A DNA stretch of 64,000 nucleotides from a virus: the IMG/VR virus record IMGVR_UViG_3300042731_005935, positions 1-64,000 of that record, one strand, 5' to 3'. The notes below the pieces were generated by a model. It ran no database searches, was not told the DNA's origin, and saw only the letters and a list, made by a program, of their open reading frames with translations. Position numbers and translations under genes: made by a program. This document shows, piece after piece, positions 6,510 to 15,232 of this stretch. Every line of letters starts with the position of its first letter. The stretch's first letter is position 1.

Positions 6510-8123
6510 ATGCCTGAAGAAAAGAAACCGACCGGCAGCGGCGGAATGAAGAAACAACTTACCGTTGGTGATCTTATTGCAACTCATGAGTTGTACGACC
6601 AAAACGAAAGTGAATGGACATTCTTAACTGCCGTATATGAAGGGATTCGGGAAATTATTCGCCATGACCTCATTGAACGCCACGAACGCGAACCAATAAT
6701 CGCATACCAGCGGCGAATTAAAGAATTATTCAGTTTCGGTTATTCCAAGTCTGTAGTGGAGATATTCCATTTCTTTTTGTTTAAGAAAGAGCCAACTCAT
6801 AAACTCGGCAAATTATTAGAAGATAAACGCTGGAAACTCTTCCAGGAGGATGCTAACTTATATGGTATGGATTATAATGCTACCATCATGGAGATTGCAC
6901 TCTGGGCAGCAATACAAGGTCATATGGGTATTCTGGTAGACAAAGCGAATGCAGGATTCCAAACAGTTGAACAACAAGTCAACGCCAAGGTCTATCCGTA
7001 TCTTGCTAAGTATCACCCAAAGGCGATACTTGACTGGCAATGGGAACGTGATGAATACAATCGTCCGTACCTCTCCTATCTCAAATTGGAAGATGATGAT
7101 GGGCAATATCGTATTTGGGAGCCTGATCACTGGGAAATATGGGAGTTGCCAGAAGATAAAGATGGTAACCCAGATAAAAGTAGTGAAGGCGCCGATGCAG
7201 TATTTATTGATGCCGGCCCGAATCCAATTGGAATAATTCCTTTTATCTGGTTCTATAACCAACGGTCGAAAAAAGCTAACATTGGCAACTCCGATATCCA
7301 TGAAGTGACACGCATTGATCTTTCCATTATTCGAAGTATGTCTCAGATAGAGGAGACGATTTATTTTGCTGCATTCCCAATGATGCGAAAACCAATGCGT
7401 GATGCTAAACCAACGGAAATAAATTCTCCACAGCAGGACGATGAAGTTAGTGTTCAAACTGTGCTTGAATTCGATCCTGAACATCCTGAAAGTAAACCGG
7501 ATTGGCTTGATTCCGCAGTTGCCGAGCCTGTTCAAGCAACACTTAGTACAGTAAACAAGAAAATTGAAGAAATCTACCGGGCAGCAAATATTGGCGGTAT
7601 GGCAGCAACCGAACCGAGCAAATATCAGCAATCGGGAGTTGCCAAACGTATTGATTTCCAATTACTTAATTCCAAGATGGTATCGAAAGCGATTAACCTT
7701 GAGGACGCGGAGAACAAAATCCTTGAGCTTTGGTGCCGATGGGAGAATTTGTGGGATCATTATAAAAATGAATCAAAGATGGGTCGTGCCAAGACATTTG
7801 ATATTGAGGAACTTTCCACTACACTTGATGACGCATTAACCGCCAAGACGGTGGTTATCTCCAATCGCTTTAATGAATTACTTCAGAAACAAGTTGCCAG
7901 ACAGGTACTCCCAACAGCCACTGAACAACAGATGGTGGATATTGATAAAGAGATCGAAGCAAATGTCCAGAGAGAGACACCGACAGGAGAGAATATTCCG
8001 GATATCGATAACCCAGACCTTAAGCCCGGCGACCGTGACATTGTTAACAGCGGCACCTCTCCTGAAGAAACACCTACAGCCAGCGACAAGACTGGTCAAG
8101 TTCAACAGGGAGGTGAGGAGTAA
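6510..8123 (+). CDS. Portal protein
   Basis: The portal forms the dodecameric ring at the capsid vertex through which DNA enters. The 537-residue length, the place after terminase and before a MuF-type head protein, and the sequence features support this. These features include an aromatic-rich middle with IPFIWFYNQR, the long helix EVTRIDLSIIRSMSQIEET, and a disordered acidic C-terminus. It resembles portals of the DUF4055 type by eye, though I cannot confirm the subfamily. It starts 7 bases after an AAAGGAG site and shares one base with the next start. Confidence 0.85.
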   Translation: MPEEKKPTGSGGMKKQLTVGDLIATHELYDQNESEWTFLTAVYEGIREIIRHDLIERHEREPIIAYQRRIKELFSFGYSKSVVEIFHFFLFKKEPTHKLGKLLEDKRWKLFQEDANLYGMDYNATIMEIALWAAIQGHMGILVDKANAGFQTVEQQVNAKVYPYLAKYHPKAILDWQWERDEYNRPYLSYLKLEDDDGQYRIWEPDHWEIWELPEDKDGNPDKSSEGADAVFIDAGPNPIGIIPFIWFYNQRSKKANIGNSDIHEVTRIDLSIIRSMSQIEETIYFAAFPMMRKPMRDAKPTEINSPQQDDEVSVQTVLEFDPEHPESKPDWLDSAVAEPVQATLSTVNKKIEEIYRAANIGGMAATEPSKYQQSGVAKRIDFQLLNSKMVSKAINLEDAENKILELWCRWENLWDHYKNESKMGRAKTFDIEELSTTLDDALTAKTVVISNRFNELLQKQVARQVLPTATEQQMVDIDKEIEANVQRETPTGENIPDIDNPDLKPGDRDIVNSGTSPEETPTASDKTGQVQQGGEE

Positions 8124-8272
8124 TGCCTGCAGCATTTGATAGATGAGTAGCTAAAGGTGGCCGAGTTCGGACCAAGAAATTAAAAGGACGCAAATATCAA
8201 CATATTTGCTTTATTGGTGGCAAGAGTTATGTTGGTGAGGTAAAAACCAAGAAAGGGAAGAGGAGAAAATAA
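8123..8272 (+). CDS. Small phage protein interrupted by an in-frame TGA
   Basis: The ATG at 8123 shares a base with the portal stop and follows a GGAGGTGAGGAG site. Codon 8 is TGA (8144-8146). Past it the frame stays open to a TAA at 8270 and reads VAKGGRVRTKKLKGRKYQHICF and on to KSYVGEVKTKK. I recall a common phage family with the pattern FD-x-C-V-x-x-GGRVRT, where Cys stands at the TGA position. So this is either a one-base loss of function, a sequencing error, or readthrough. TGA is a normal stop elsewhere in the window. A further tiny frame (8276-8299) separates it from the next gene. Confidence 0.6.
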
Positions 8273-8297
8273 TAATGGCATCGGGAGAAATGTCATA

Positions 8298-9173
8298 ATG
8301 TCGAATCCTCGCCGTATAAGAACCGTAGCCGAAAGGACCGATAAATGGTTATTGGCCCGGCAGCGGAAACATGTCAAGATGGTAGAGAAAAGCGTGGAGA
8401 ACTTGCAAAACAAGATTATAAACTCCGTGCAAACACTCTCTACCAAGCGAGGACAGCTTGAAGGTGTGCGTGTAAATCTAAAGCAAGCTCAGAAAGTACA
8501 CAAGGATGTTATACGTCTTTTCGGTGATCAGTTCAGCCGTGACATGCGGCGTATGATTGATGACTTTAGTTCGGTGGAGAGTTTAATTGAATCGAGTTAT
8601 TCCTATTTAGGTGAGTCAGTAAAATTCACCGGGCTTGACCGTACAACTATGGACATTTTGAAAGATGGTTATTGGAGAGATTACTTGGCGATTGGTGATC
8701 AACAAAAAAATAAAGTTATCCAAGAGATATATAACCAAGTGATTGCCGGAGGAGAATTCTCTCAACTTGTTGGTTCGGTCGAGCAAGCACTCCTCGGAAG
8801 TAATCTTACCGGTGTGACCGGGCGCCCGCTTGTAGGCTATGCGCGCCTGTATGCCCGGGATATGATAATGAATTTCCATAATGAGGTGAATATAAAAAAG
8901 GCAGAAGAAATTAATATTAAACACTTTCTTTATGTGGGAGATATTATTGCCACCACCCGACAGTTTTGCAAGACCCGTGTGGGAAAGTACTACACAAAGA
9001 ATCAAATTCAATCATGGACTTACCGCTGGGCTGGTAAGAGCGGTCCCGCGTTCACTCATAGAGGCGGATGGAATTGTCGTCATCATTGGCAACCAATAAG
9101 ACCAGAATGGCTTGAGGGAAAGAAGAAATTAGATGTTGCCGATTGGAATCTTGAGAAAAGAGGGAATGGTTAA
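8298..9173 (+). CDS. MuF-type minor head protein (SPP1 gp7 family)
   Basis: The C-terminal 90 residues carry the MuF/gp7 pattern: YVGDIIATTRQFC, then a spaced GPAFTHRGGWNCRHHW. The Cys and His residues suggest a small metal-binding fold. The N-terminal half is helical and charged. In relatives this protein travels with the portal and enters the prohead in few copies. Position directly after the portal fits. The start overlaps a seven-codon frame by two bases. Confidence 0.85.
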   Translation: MSNPRRIRTVAERTDKWLLARQRKHVKMVEKSVENLQNKIINSVQTLSTKRGQLEGVRVNLKQAQKVHKDVIRLFGDQFSRDMRRMIDDFSSVESLIESSYSYLGESVKFTGLDRTTMDILKDGYWRDYLAIGDQQKNKVIQEIYNQVIAGGEFSQLVGSVEQALLGSNLTGVTGRPLVGYARLYARDMIMNFHNEVNIKKAEEINIKHFLYVGDIIATTRQFCKTRVGKYYTKNQIQSWTYRWAGKSGPAFTHRGGWNCRHHWQPIRPEWLEGKKKLDVADWNLEKRGNG

Positions 9174-9667
9174 TGAGACTTGATAATTTGACAGATGGAA
9201 GGGTTCATCCTTCGGATGGTGGTGTAAATGATCATCATGCTGCTCCGATTTCTGTTGATTTCATAAATACAACCCAATCCTTGCCACCCGGGACTTCGTA
9301 TAACCTTGATGTCTCTTTGGGTCGTGATGATTTTCGGTTCGCCCGGGTTATGATAATTGGACCGAATGATTCAGCAGGATTAAATTCTCCTTGGAAAGAG
9401 TGTGCCGAATTATTAGTGACCAGGGACTCTACCAAGGCTATGGGACATAGTATTTCGAACGCTGGTCAAAAGAAAGTTTATGCGTCCACTTATTCGAAGC
9501 AGAATTCGGATTCATATTTAACTCACAAGATTTTCAATGCTGGGGTCGGTGATTATATTGCCGTGGAAAATGCAGTATTAACCGGCAGTGTTCTTCGGTT
9601 AACCTTCCGAAGTTTTTACGGTGGCTCAATGACCCTGAATGTTCGGGGTCAAGCTTTGTTATGGTAG
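9173..9667 (+). CDS. Virion-associated beta-rich protein, paralog 1 of 3
   Basis: A 164-residue, beta-rich protein of unknown family. It shares a layout with the two following genes: a short start (MRLDN), then G-V-N-D-H-H near residue 20, a region rich in Ser/Tyr (VYASTYSKQNSDSYLTHKIF), and a final beta strand. The three are diverged tandem copies. The gene starts in the stop of the MuF gene. Their position in the head block suggests head fibres or decoration proteins, which is inference. Confidence 0.7.
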   Translation: MRLDNLTDGRVHPSDGGVNDHHAAPISVDFINTTQSLPPGTSYNLDVSLGRDDFRFARVMIIGPNDSAGLNSPWKECAELLVTRDSTKAMGHSISNAGQKKVYASTYSKQNSDSYLTHKIFNAGVGDYIAVENAVLTGSVLRLTFRSFYGGSMTLNVRGQALLW

Positions 9668-9673
9668 GTGATC

Positions 9674-10165
9674 ATGAAACTTGATGCAAATAGAAAAATT
9701 ACTGACCATGATTTAATGACTGGTATTGGAGAAGATGATCACCATAACCGGGGAACATCAGTTAAGGTTTTGATCAACTCCCAGTCAATATCTGCTCAAT
9801 CTGCTTATGAAGTTCGGATCGATCTGGGAGCCAGTGGTTATCGGACATTCCGTGTTTTGTTACGGGGCAGTAGTAATGTTGATATCCAAGGTCACACCGG
9901 GGTTTTTGTAATTGCCGGCGGGGCAAGCGAAGATTGCTCCGGAATTGGGATTGAACCCTATGGAGCAGCAGAGTATACAATTTCATATATGGGGGCTTAT
10001 TCTCGGATTCACGGAGACTCTTATTTATCTCCGATCGGTACCTTCGGTACAAATATAGCATTACGGGATGCCTATATCGATGATAACGAGGCGGTCCTTG
10101 AATTTTATAATGCGTCAGTATCTACCCAGGATTTAAAAGTTTACGGGACATTAGTGGTGAAATAA
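9674..10165 (+). CDS. Virion-associated beta-rich protein, paralog 2 of 3
   Basis: The second of three tandem paralogs, 163 residues. Shared features are MKLDAN at the start, GIGEDDHHNR near residue 20, then SYMGAYSRIHGDSYLSPIGTF aligned with the Ser/Tyr region of paralog 1. I chose ATG 9674 over the in-frame GTG at 9668 because AGGTGAT precedes it and the paralogs begin the same way. No known fold is recognised. Confidence 0.7.
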   Translation: MKLDANRKITDHDLMTGIGEDDHHNRGTSVKVLINSQSISAQSAYEVRIDLGASGYRTFRVLLRGSSNVDIQGHTGVFVIAGGASEDCSGIGIEPYGAAEYTISYMGAYSRIHGDSYLSPIGTFGTNIALRDAYIDDNEAVLEFYNASVSTQDLKVYGTLVVK

Positions 10166-10689
10166 TGAGATTAAAAGAGTATAGGGAACATCCAGCAACA
10201 CATGCAGCTTTGTCTAATGTTGGAATCGATCAACACCATGATCGTCCAGAGAATATTGAGGTTTCTAATACTTCTCTATTGGTTTATCCATTGCCGTCCG
10301 GGCCTTATACATGGGATATATCGGTCCCTTTGAATGCTAAGGTTGTTAAGTTTTCTTTTCGAAGCAATCATACGGTCGCCGAGGGAGGTGGTAAAGCCGG
10401 AGTTCATGGGATAGCAACAAGAAATCAATTCGAAACAACTGTATTTTCTTTGGGTGGTCATGGCACAACTTCAATTACTTCTTACAATGCGGTTTATTCT
10501 AAAGTTGCCTCGGCTACGAATCTATCCCATAAGGTCTTTTCTCAAGCGGATACCGAAAGTGTCTGCCTAACAGATGCTTATCTAACATTAATATCTGGAA
10601 CCGAAAGAGTTCTCAGAACAATCTGGACAAATTATGGGGGATCAATTGAGACCCTGAATTGCTGGGGAGAGGTTCAGGTTATCGGATGA
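10165..10689 (+). CDS. Virion-associated beta-rich protein, paralog 3 of 3
   Basis: The third tandem paralog, 174 residues. It carries GIDQHHDRP near residue 20 and NAVYSKVASATNLSHKVFSQ in the region aligned with the others. It overlaps its neighbours by one base upstream and four bases downstream. The downstream neighbour is a glycosyltransferase, translationally coupled by ATGA, which may point to glycosylation of this group. Confidence 0.7.
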   Translation: MRLKEYREHPATHAALSNVGIDQHHDRPENIEVSNTSLLVYPLPSGPYTWDISVPLNAKVVKFSFRSNHTVAEGGGKAGVHGIATRNQFETTVFSLGGHGTTSITSYNAVYSKVASATNLSHKVFSQADTESVCLTDAYLTLISGTERVLRTIWTNYGGSIETLNCWGEVQVIG

Positions 10690-11918
10690 AAGATAAATTA
10701 AAAGTATTGGCAATTTGTCAGGAAGATCCTGAATGGTTACTTGGAGGTATGGGTCGGCATCTACAAGAACTTTATAAAGCTATGGCCAAAAGGGAAGATG
10801 TTTCGGTGGATTTATTAGTAGGAGGTCCATCTCATATCTCCTATGAATACAACGGTTTCCAAAAACACCATAGCCACAAATTATTGTGCTACAAACCGAA
10901 GGCAGCAAATATGGCAAGTCTCCTTATTACTGATATACAGCTTGCCACAACCCTAATGAAGTTAATTGCTGATGGGAATCGATGGGACCTTATTCATGTT
11001 CATGAATGGAACTCAATCCAGGTTGCCCGTATGGCTCGGGAAGCATTGGATATTCCAATGGTGGGTACAATGCATCTTTGTATCACAAAGTTGATGGAAG
11101 AAGCTCACCAGGATCCGACGAAATTACGGGAACCGGATATCTATTTAATGCAACAGGAGGGTCATTTGATTGTGGATGTTGATGAATTAATTCTTTGTTC
11201 GCAGGCTTATATTGATATGGCCAGAAGAACATTCATGACCGACCGCCCAATCAACCTAATTTACAACGGCATTGATATGAAGAAGTGGAGTAAAGATAAC
11301 GAGGCAGGGATTGAAGTAAAAAAACATCTTTCAATTTGTACAGATAAACCAATCGCCTTGTATGTCGGTCGTATTGCTGAGATGAAGGGGATTCGTGATC
11401 TCCTTAAAGCAATAGAAATATGGGATGACTGTCCCTATATGTTTGTTTTGGCAGGCGAAGTTAACGCAAATAGTGAAGCGGATAGAGAAAATTGGGACGT
11501 AACAAGAAAAATCAAAGAACTTGAAGAAATATGTCCTCAAAGAATACGGTGGGTAGGATTTCAAAACGACGATGATCTTAGAGGTCTTTATTCGCTTGCA
11601 GAAATAGGAATTATGCCGTCTGTCCATGAACCATTTGGGATAGTTGCACTTGAATTTATGGCAACTGGTGTACCACTTATTTGTACCGAAGTTGGAGGTC
11701 TCGGTGAAATAGTAATTGATGAAAATGGTAATGAATATGCGTTTATCATTGATCCTTGTTCTCCAGATCAGATAATAGAAGCTGCTAAACACCTACGTGA
11801 TAATACTTGCGCGAAAGAGGAGCTGTGTAGAAATGGAATCAAGAGAACAACAAAGTTTACTTGGGAATGTGCAGCAGAACAAACAGTTGCGCTCTACAGA
11901 AAAACAATTTCAAAATAA
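10686..11918 (+). CDS. Glycosyltransferase, GT4-like
   Basis: A two-domain GT-B sugar transferase of 410 residues, using a nucleotide sugar donor. The N-terminal domain begins LKVLAICQEDPEWLLGGMGRHLQEL, a typical acceptor-side start with a glycine-rich loop. The C-terminal domain has ALYVGRIAEMKGI and then PSVHEPFGIVALEFMATGVP, the E-x7-E donor-binding signature of GT4 enzymes. It is complete. It lies in an ATGA overlap with a virion-type gene, far from the other glycosyltransferases, so its target may be a head component. Confidence 0.85.
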   Translation: MKDKLKVLAICQEDPEWLLGGMGRHLQELYKAMAKREDVSVDLLVGGPSHISYEYNGFQKHHSHKLLCYKPKAANMASLLITDIQLATTLMKLIADGNRWDLIHVHEWNSIQVARMAREALDIPMVGTMHLCITKLMEEAHQDPTKLREPDIYLMQQEGHLIVDVDELILCSQAYIDMARRTFMTDRPINLIYNGIDMKKWSKDNEAGIEVKKHLSICTDKPIALYVGRIAEMKGIRDLLKAIEIWDDCPYMFVLAGEVNANSEADRENWDVTRKIKELEEICPQRIRWVGFQNDDDLRGLYSLAEIGIMPSVHEPFGIVALEFMATGVPLICTEVGGLGEIVIDENGNEYAFIIDPCSPDQIIEAAKHLRDNTCAKEELCRNGIKRTTKFTWECAAEQTVALYRKTISK

Positions 11919-11931
11919 GGAGAAATTGAAA

Positions 11932-12438
11932 ATGTCTTTAAAGCCTTTGGTTCTTGCGACTCCTTACAGCTCGGTATCGCTTGATCACGTAAAAATAGCA
12001 AGATATCTTTTGGAAGATAACGATACATCAGGGCAACATTGGGTTGAAATATGGGTTATCCTTGGATATTTGGCAACTCCTGGCGATGAAAGCACATTTA
12101 TTCAACATGTTCATCCAATTTCTGGAGACGCCGCCTTTGGATATATGAAATTCGAAGATGGATTTCATCCATTAAATCCATCTACAGCTCTTGGAAAATG
12201 TGATGATTGCGGAACTTGGTATCAACAAACTTCTGGTGATTGCACGGAGCAAGGATGTAATGGTTCCATAGAACCTTATGATGGATATACAAGAATTATG
12301 GATGAAAATCCTCGCGGCCCCGGCGGCGCATTTGAAAAAACATATAATGCAATTCAATATTTTTTAATCAATGAGGCTGTTCCAAACCCCAATACATGGG
12401 TAGAAGAACCGATTATAGATGGTATGGAGTGGACATAA
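11932..12438 (+). CDS. Hypothetical protein with a zinc-finger motif (168 aa)
   Basis: The start at 11932 follows TAAGGAGAAATTGAAA. Two cysteine pairs (CDDCGTWYQQ and then a spaced CTEQGC) suggest one zinc site near residue 90. The rest is mixed and soluble. I do not recognise it. It stands between the GT4 gene and a run of head-block genes. Confidence 0.7.
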   Translation: MSLKPLVLATPYSSVSLDHVKIARYLLEDNDTSGQHWVEIWVILGYLATPGDESTFIQHVHPISGDAAFGYMKFEDGFHPLNPSTALGKCDDCGTWYQQTSGDCTEQGCNGSIEPYDGYTRIMDENPRGPGGAFEKTYNAIQYFLINEAVPNPNTWVEEPIIDGMEWT

Positions 12439-12439
12439 A

Positions 12440-13111
12440 ATGGAAACAAGAATTCAAACAGATGAAACCGAAAGAATAGAAGTTTTATTATTGGATGGTT
12501 CACTTTCGCCACTTACAAGTCTCTCCAATGCTTTTCTTTCTATTCGTCGTGTAAGTGATGGTTATTGGTATGATTTTAATGATGACACTTTTAAAAATTC
12601 CGGCTGGACAACGCGCCAACAAGTTATGACAGAAACAGACTCAACAAATGATCAAGGAGTCTATCATTATGATTTTGATACTTCTGCCATCACTAACGTT
12701 TCTGCTAATGATACTTATGAATTAAGGGTTGATTGCGCTTCGGCAACAAATGTCCCTCAAATAGGAGAGATTAAAGTTGGACAGTTTATAGATTATATAA
12801 ACGGTTCAATTTCTTCAAGAGCTTTAGAAGCAAATGTTGAAGGACATGTAACTACCGCATTAAATACTTATGATCCTCCAACAAGATCCGAAGCTACATC
12901 AGACAAGGAAGAAGTACTTGCAGCAATCAATATTGCACAAAGTGATATTACCTTCTTAAAAGATATTGAAGGCGGAAGGTGGAAAATCGAAGGGGTTCAA
13001 ATGATTTTCTACAAGTCTGATAATTCAACTGAGGTTGCACGGTTTAATTTATTTGATGCTGCCGGAAATCCAACTTCGGCAGTGGAAGTATTTGAAAGAA
13101 GAAGAATATAA
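12440..13111 (+). CDS. Structural protein of unknown family (223 aa)
   Basis: A beta-rich N-terminal domain of about 120 residues is followed by a helix (EEVLAAINIAQSDITFLKDIEGG) and a C-terminal GRWKI...MIFYKSDNSTEVARFNLFD module. That end piece recurs in many phage structural genes, in my recollection. It is probably a neck or tail-associated protein. The ATG at 12440 is two bases after the previous stop. Confidence 0.65.
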   Translation: METRIQTDETERIEVLLLDGSLSPLTSLSNAFLSIRRVSDGYWYDFNDDTFKNSGWTTRQQVMTETDSTNDQGVYHYDFDTSAITNVSANDTYELRVDCASATNVPQIGEIKVGQFIDYINGSISSRALEANVEGHVTTALNTYDPPTRSEATSDKEEVLAAINIAQSDITFLKDIEGGRWKIEGVQMIFYKSDNSTEVARFNLFDAAGNPTSAVEVFERRRI

Positions 13112-13112
13112 C

Positions 13113-13406
13113 ATGCAGACAATTATTATACGTGGCTTTAGTTTAGAAGGTGGCCACCAGAAGATTATAACCAGGGGTTATGGTTATTTTCTTGATAATA
13201 TTCAGAAAGAAATATTGCGTTTGGATTCATTGGTAACCCGTGTTACATCTATTGATGGAGGGGTTTGCTTAAATAAAAGTTTCAATTCGGAAATAATTAA
13301 TAATTTTGTTTTGAAATGTGAAATAAAGAAAATCGAAGAACAAGAATCGATTTTGCAAAAATCAATAACTTCCGATAGTTCAATACAGTTGGAGGATATT
13401 TTATGA
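13113..13406 (+). CDS. Hypothetical protein (97 aa)
   Basis: A small mixed protein starting MQTIIIRGFSLEGGHQKIITRGYG, with a predicted helical second half. It starts one base after the previous stop and overlaps the next start by four bases. This chain of coupled genes (12440-13693) resembles head or neck accessory groups. No family is recognised. Confidence 0.65.
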   Translation: MQTIIIRGFSLEGGHQKIITRGYGYFLDNIQKEILRLDSLVTRVTSIDGGVCLNKSFNSEIINNFVLKCEIKKIEEQESILQKSITSDSSIQLEDIL

Positions 13407-13693
13407 CAACGACAACCGTTTTTGTTAATGATGTTGGAACAATTATCCGTCTCGATACCGGTGTTGATATATCAAACGCCACGGAGACGGTTATTGTAAT
13501 GAGAAAACCAGATAAAACAACAGTGGAGTTAAGCGCCACTATTTATGATACAACCACTTTACAATATATTACCGTTGATGGGGATATTAGTGCTGCTGGT
13601 ACCTATAAAGTTCAGGCAAAGGTTGTTACACCTGATTGGAGTGGGCGTGGATCAATAGCTACGTTTAATGTTTTGTCTGGGCTTTCAGACTAA
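13403..13693 (+). CDS. Ig-like/BppU-type virion domain protein (96 aa)
   Basis: The pattern VGTIIRLDTGVDISNATETVIVMRKP, followed by YITVDGDISAAGTYKVQAKV and a final beta strand, matches the small beta-sandwich found in many phage structural proteins and in BppU-like N-terminal domains. It is probably a virion accessory. It overlaps the preceding gene by four bases and has an A-rich GGAGGATATTTT site. Confidence 0.75.
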   Translation: MTTTTVFVNDVGTIIRLDTGVDISNATETVIVMRKPDKTTVELSATIYDTTTLQYITVDGDISAAGTYKVQAKVVTPDWSGRGSIATFNVLSGLSD

Positions 13694-13706
13694 GGAGGAA
13701 GTAATT

Positions 13707-14186
13707 ATGTATTACAAACCTAAACATTTTGTTGTAGAAGAGATATTTCCTCCAGGAATTATTGCCGAACATAACTCTATTGGTAAACTTGATCAGATTT
13801 GGAGACTTATGGATTGGAGAGTCCTTTGGACACAAGATCAACTCCGAGAGAGATATGGTTCAATGATTTGTAACGATTATTTGTGGGGCGGTAGTAATCA
13901 ATACCGTGTCTACCGCCCGGCAATTGGTTTGATTGACTGGGATTATTTCAGAAGATTCCGGGAAGTCAAAGCTAAATGGTCTTCTTTTACTTCTCAGCAC
14001 TGTTTTGGACGTGCAAGTGATAGTAAGTTTAAGAAGGTAACAACGGAAGAAGTGCGCCAGGATATCAAAAGGAATCCGGACCACGAAGCATTTAGGTATA
14101 TTACTGCTGTTGAGGATAAGGTCTCCTGGCTACATTTCGATACCCGCTCATGGAATCGAACCGAGAGCGGAATACTTTTTTTCTAA
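13707..14186 (+). CDS. M15A-type peptidase, probable endolysin
   Basis: The 159-residue protein has the M15 zinc peptidase motifs: S-x-H-x-x-G-x-A-x-D at SQHCFGRASD and the closing WLHFD near residue 145. The strand EEVRQDIKRNPD between them is typical of M15A-like domains. These enzymes cut peptidoglycan peptides, so host lysis or DNA-entry wall digestion is likely. There is no signal peptide. The start at 13707 has a strong AAGGAGGAAG site. It lies in the head block rather than near the holin-like gene. Confidence 0.75.
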   Translation: MYYKPKHFVVEEIFPPGIIAEHNSIGKLDQIWRLMDWRVLWTQDQLRERYGSMICNDYLWGGSNQYRVYRPAIGLIDWDYFRRFREVKAKWSSFTSQHCFGRASDSKFKKVTTEEVRQDIKRNPDHEAFRYITAVEDKVSWLHFDTRSWNRTESGILFF

Positions 14187-14193
14187 GGAGGTG

Positions 14194-14268
14194 ATGTTTG
14201 AATTGTCTATTGGTAAGAACTTTAAACGGCTTGAGGAAACTCTGGATAGAGAAGTACTCCGGCCATAA
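14194..14268 (+). CDS. Possible micro-ORF (24 aa)
   Basis: A frame MFELSIGKNFKRLEETLDREV and on, closely behind AAGGAGGTG. The ribosome site is strong, but its spacing to this ATG is very short; a GTG at 14191 in frame would be even closer. It may be a relic or a leader before the scaffold gene. Confidence 0.3.
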   Translation: MFELSIGKNFKRLEETLDREVLRP

Positions 14269-14299
14269 CGAGCCTGGATGGGCCAAGGAGTAAAAAACT

Positions 14300-15181
14300 A
14301 TGACATGGAAACTAAAGACAGACCCCGAAAACAATGACGCCCCGGTGATTGACGACCAAGGTCGAATTGTTTACATCGATCCCGATGGCAAAGAACTGCC
14401 GCTTGATCCGCCGCAGATGTATAACAAGATATCCGAATTGGGTAAAGAAAATCAGACCCATCGAACAAAGCACGAAGAGGTGGTAAAGAAATTCGAAGCC
14501 TTCAAGGATATCGAAGACATTGCCAAGTGGAAGGAAGAGGCAGACAAAGCCTTGGAAGCCGTCGCCAACTTCAACGACAAAGACTGGATGAAGGCCGAGA
14601 AGGTAGATAGCATGAAGAAGCAGATTACCGATGCCTATGAACAGAAATTGAAAGATAAGGATAAAGGTATTGGTGATTTGAAGACTGAGCACCAACTGGC
14701 CATCGAGAAGTTGAATCAGCAAATCAGGCGGCTGCTTGTCTCCAATAAATTCGCCGTATCGAAATACTTCTCCGGCGGCGGGGACAAATCAGTCACCATT
14801 CTGCCTTCAAACATTGCCGAAGACCATTTTGGAAAATACTTCCAAGTGGAAGAAGGAAACGACGGCATGCCGACTATCAAGGCACTTTATGCTAATGGCG
14901 ATCCGGTTTTATCAAAGGTCAATCCTGGAGAGCCCGCGGACTTCGAAGAAGCCATCGGGTTGATCATCGATCAATATCCAGGGAAGGAGTCAATTCTCCG
15001 CGGTACTTCCGGTGGTTCCGGAGGCGGCGGAGGCGGTGGCGAAGATGAAACAGGGGATTCTGGCGACCTCGCTAAACTGAAAAAGCAGTACGCCGAAGCC
15101 CAAACAGCAGGTAATTCACGGCTTTGTGTTACCCTCAAAAATCGAATCTTCGAATTGGAGAGGAAACTAAAAGCTGCATAA
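14300..15181 (+). CDS. Capsid scaffolding protein
   Basis: A 293-residue, highly charged and mostly helical protein directly upstream of the capsid gene, as expected of a scaffold. Residues about 45-155 are a coiled coil rich in Lys and Glu (KHEEVVKKFEAFKDIEDIAKW). A glycine-rich linker (SGGSGGGGGGGED) near residue 240 joins a short helical C-terminal domain, which in scaffolds binds the capsid. It resembles the DUF6651-type scaffolds by layout. Base composition is more GC-rich than in its neighbours. Confidence 0.8.
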   Translation: MTWKLKTDPENNDAPVIDDQGRIVYIDPDGKELPLDPPQMYNKISELGKENQTHRTKHEEVVKKFEAFKDIEDIAKWKEEADKALEAVANFNDKDWMKAEKVDSMKKQITDAYEQKLKDKDKGIGDLKTEHQLAIEKLNQQIRRLLVSNKFAVSKYFSGGGDKSVTILPSNIAEDHFGKYFQVEEGNDGMPTIKALYANGDPVLSKVNPGEPADFEEAIGLIIDQYPGKESILRGTSGGSGGGGGGGEDETGDSGDLAKLKKQYAEAQTAGNSRLCVTLKNRIFELERKLKAA

Positions 15182-15232
15182 CCTCTAAATGGGCGGCTGG
15201 TAGTACTGCGGAAAACAAGGAGAATAAACACC

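Noticed and set aside
6858-7661. 267-residue minus-strand frame opposite the portal gene
   Set aside because: Shadow frame of a well-supported gene; sequence is rich in Cys, His, Phe and Arg as expected for antisense reading.
8144-8200. SECIS-like hairpin after the TGA of the 8123 gene
   Set aside because: Only a CCG/CGG stem with a GGU/ACC extension can be drawn; loop and spacing do not match bacterial SECIS elements well.
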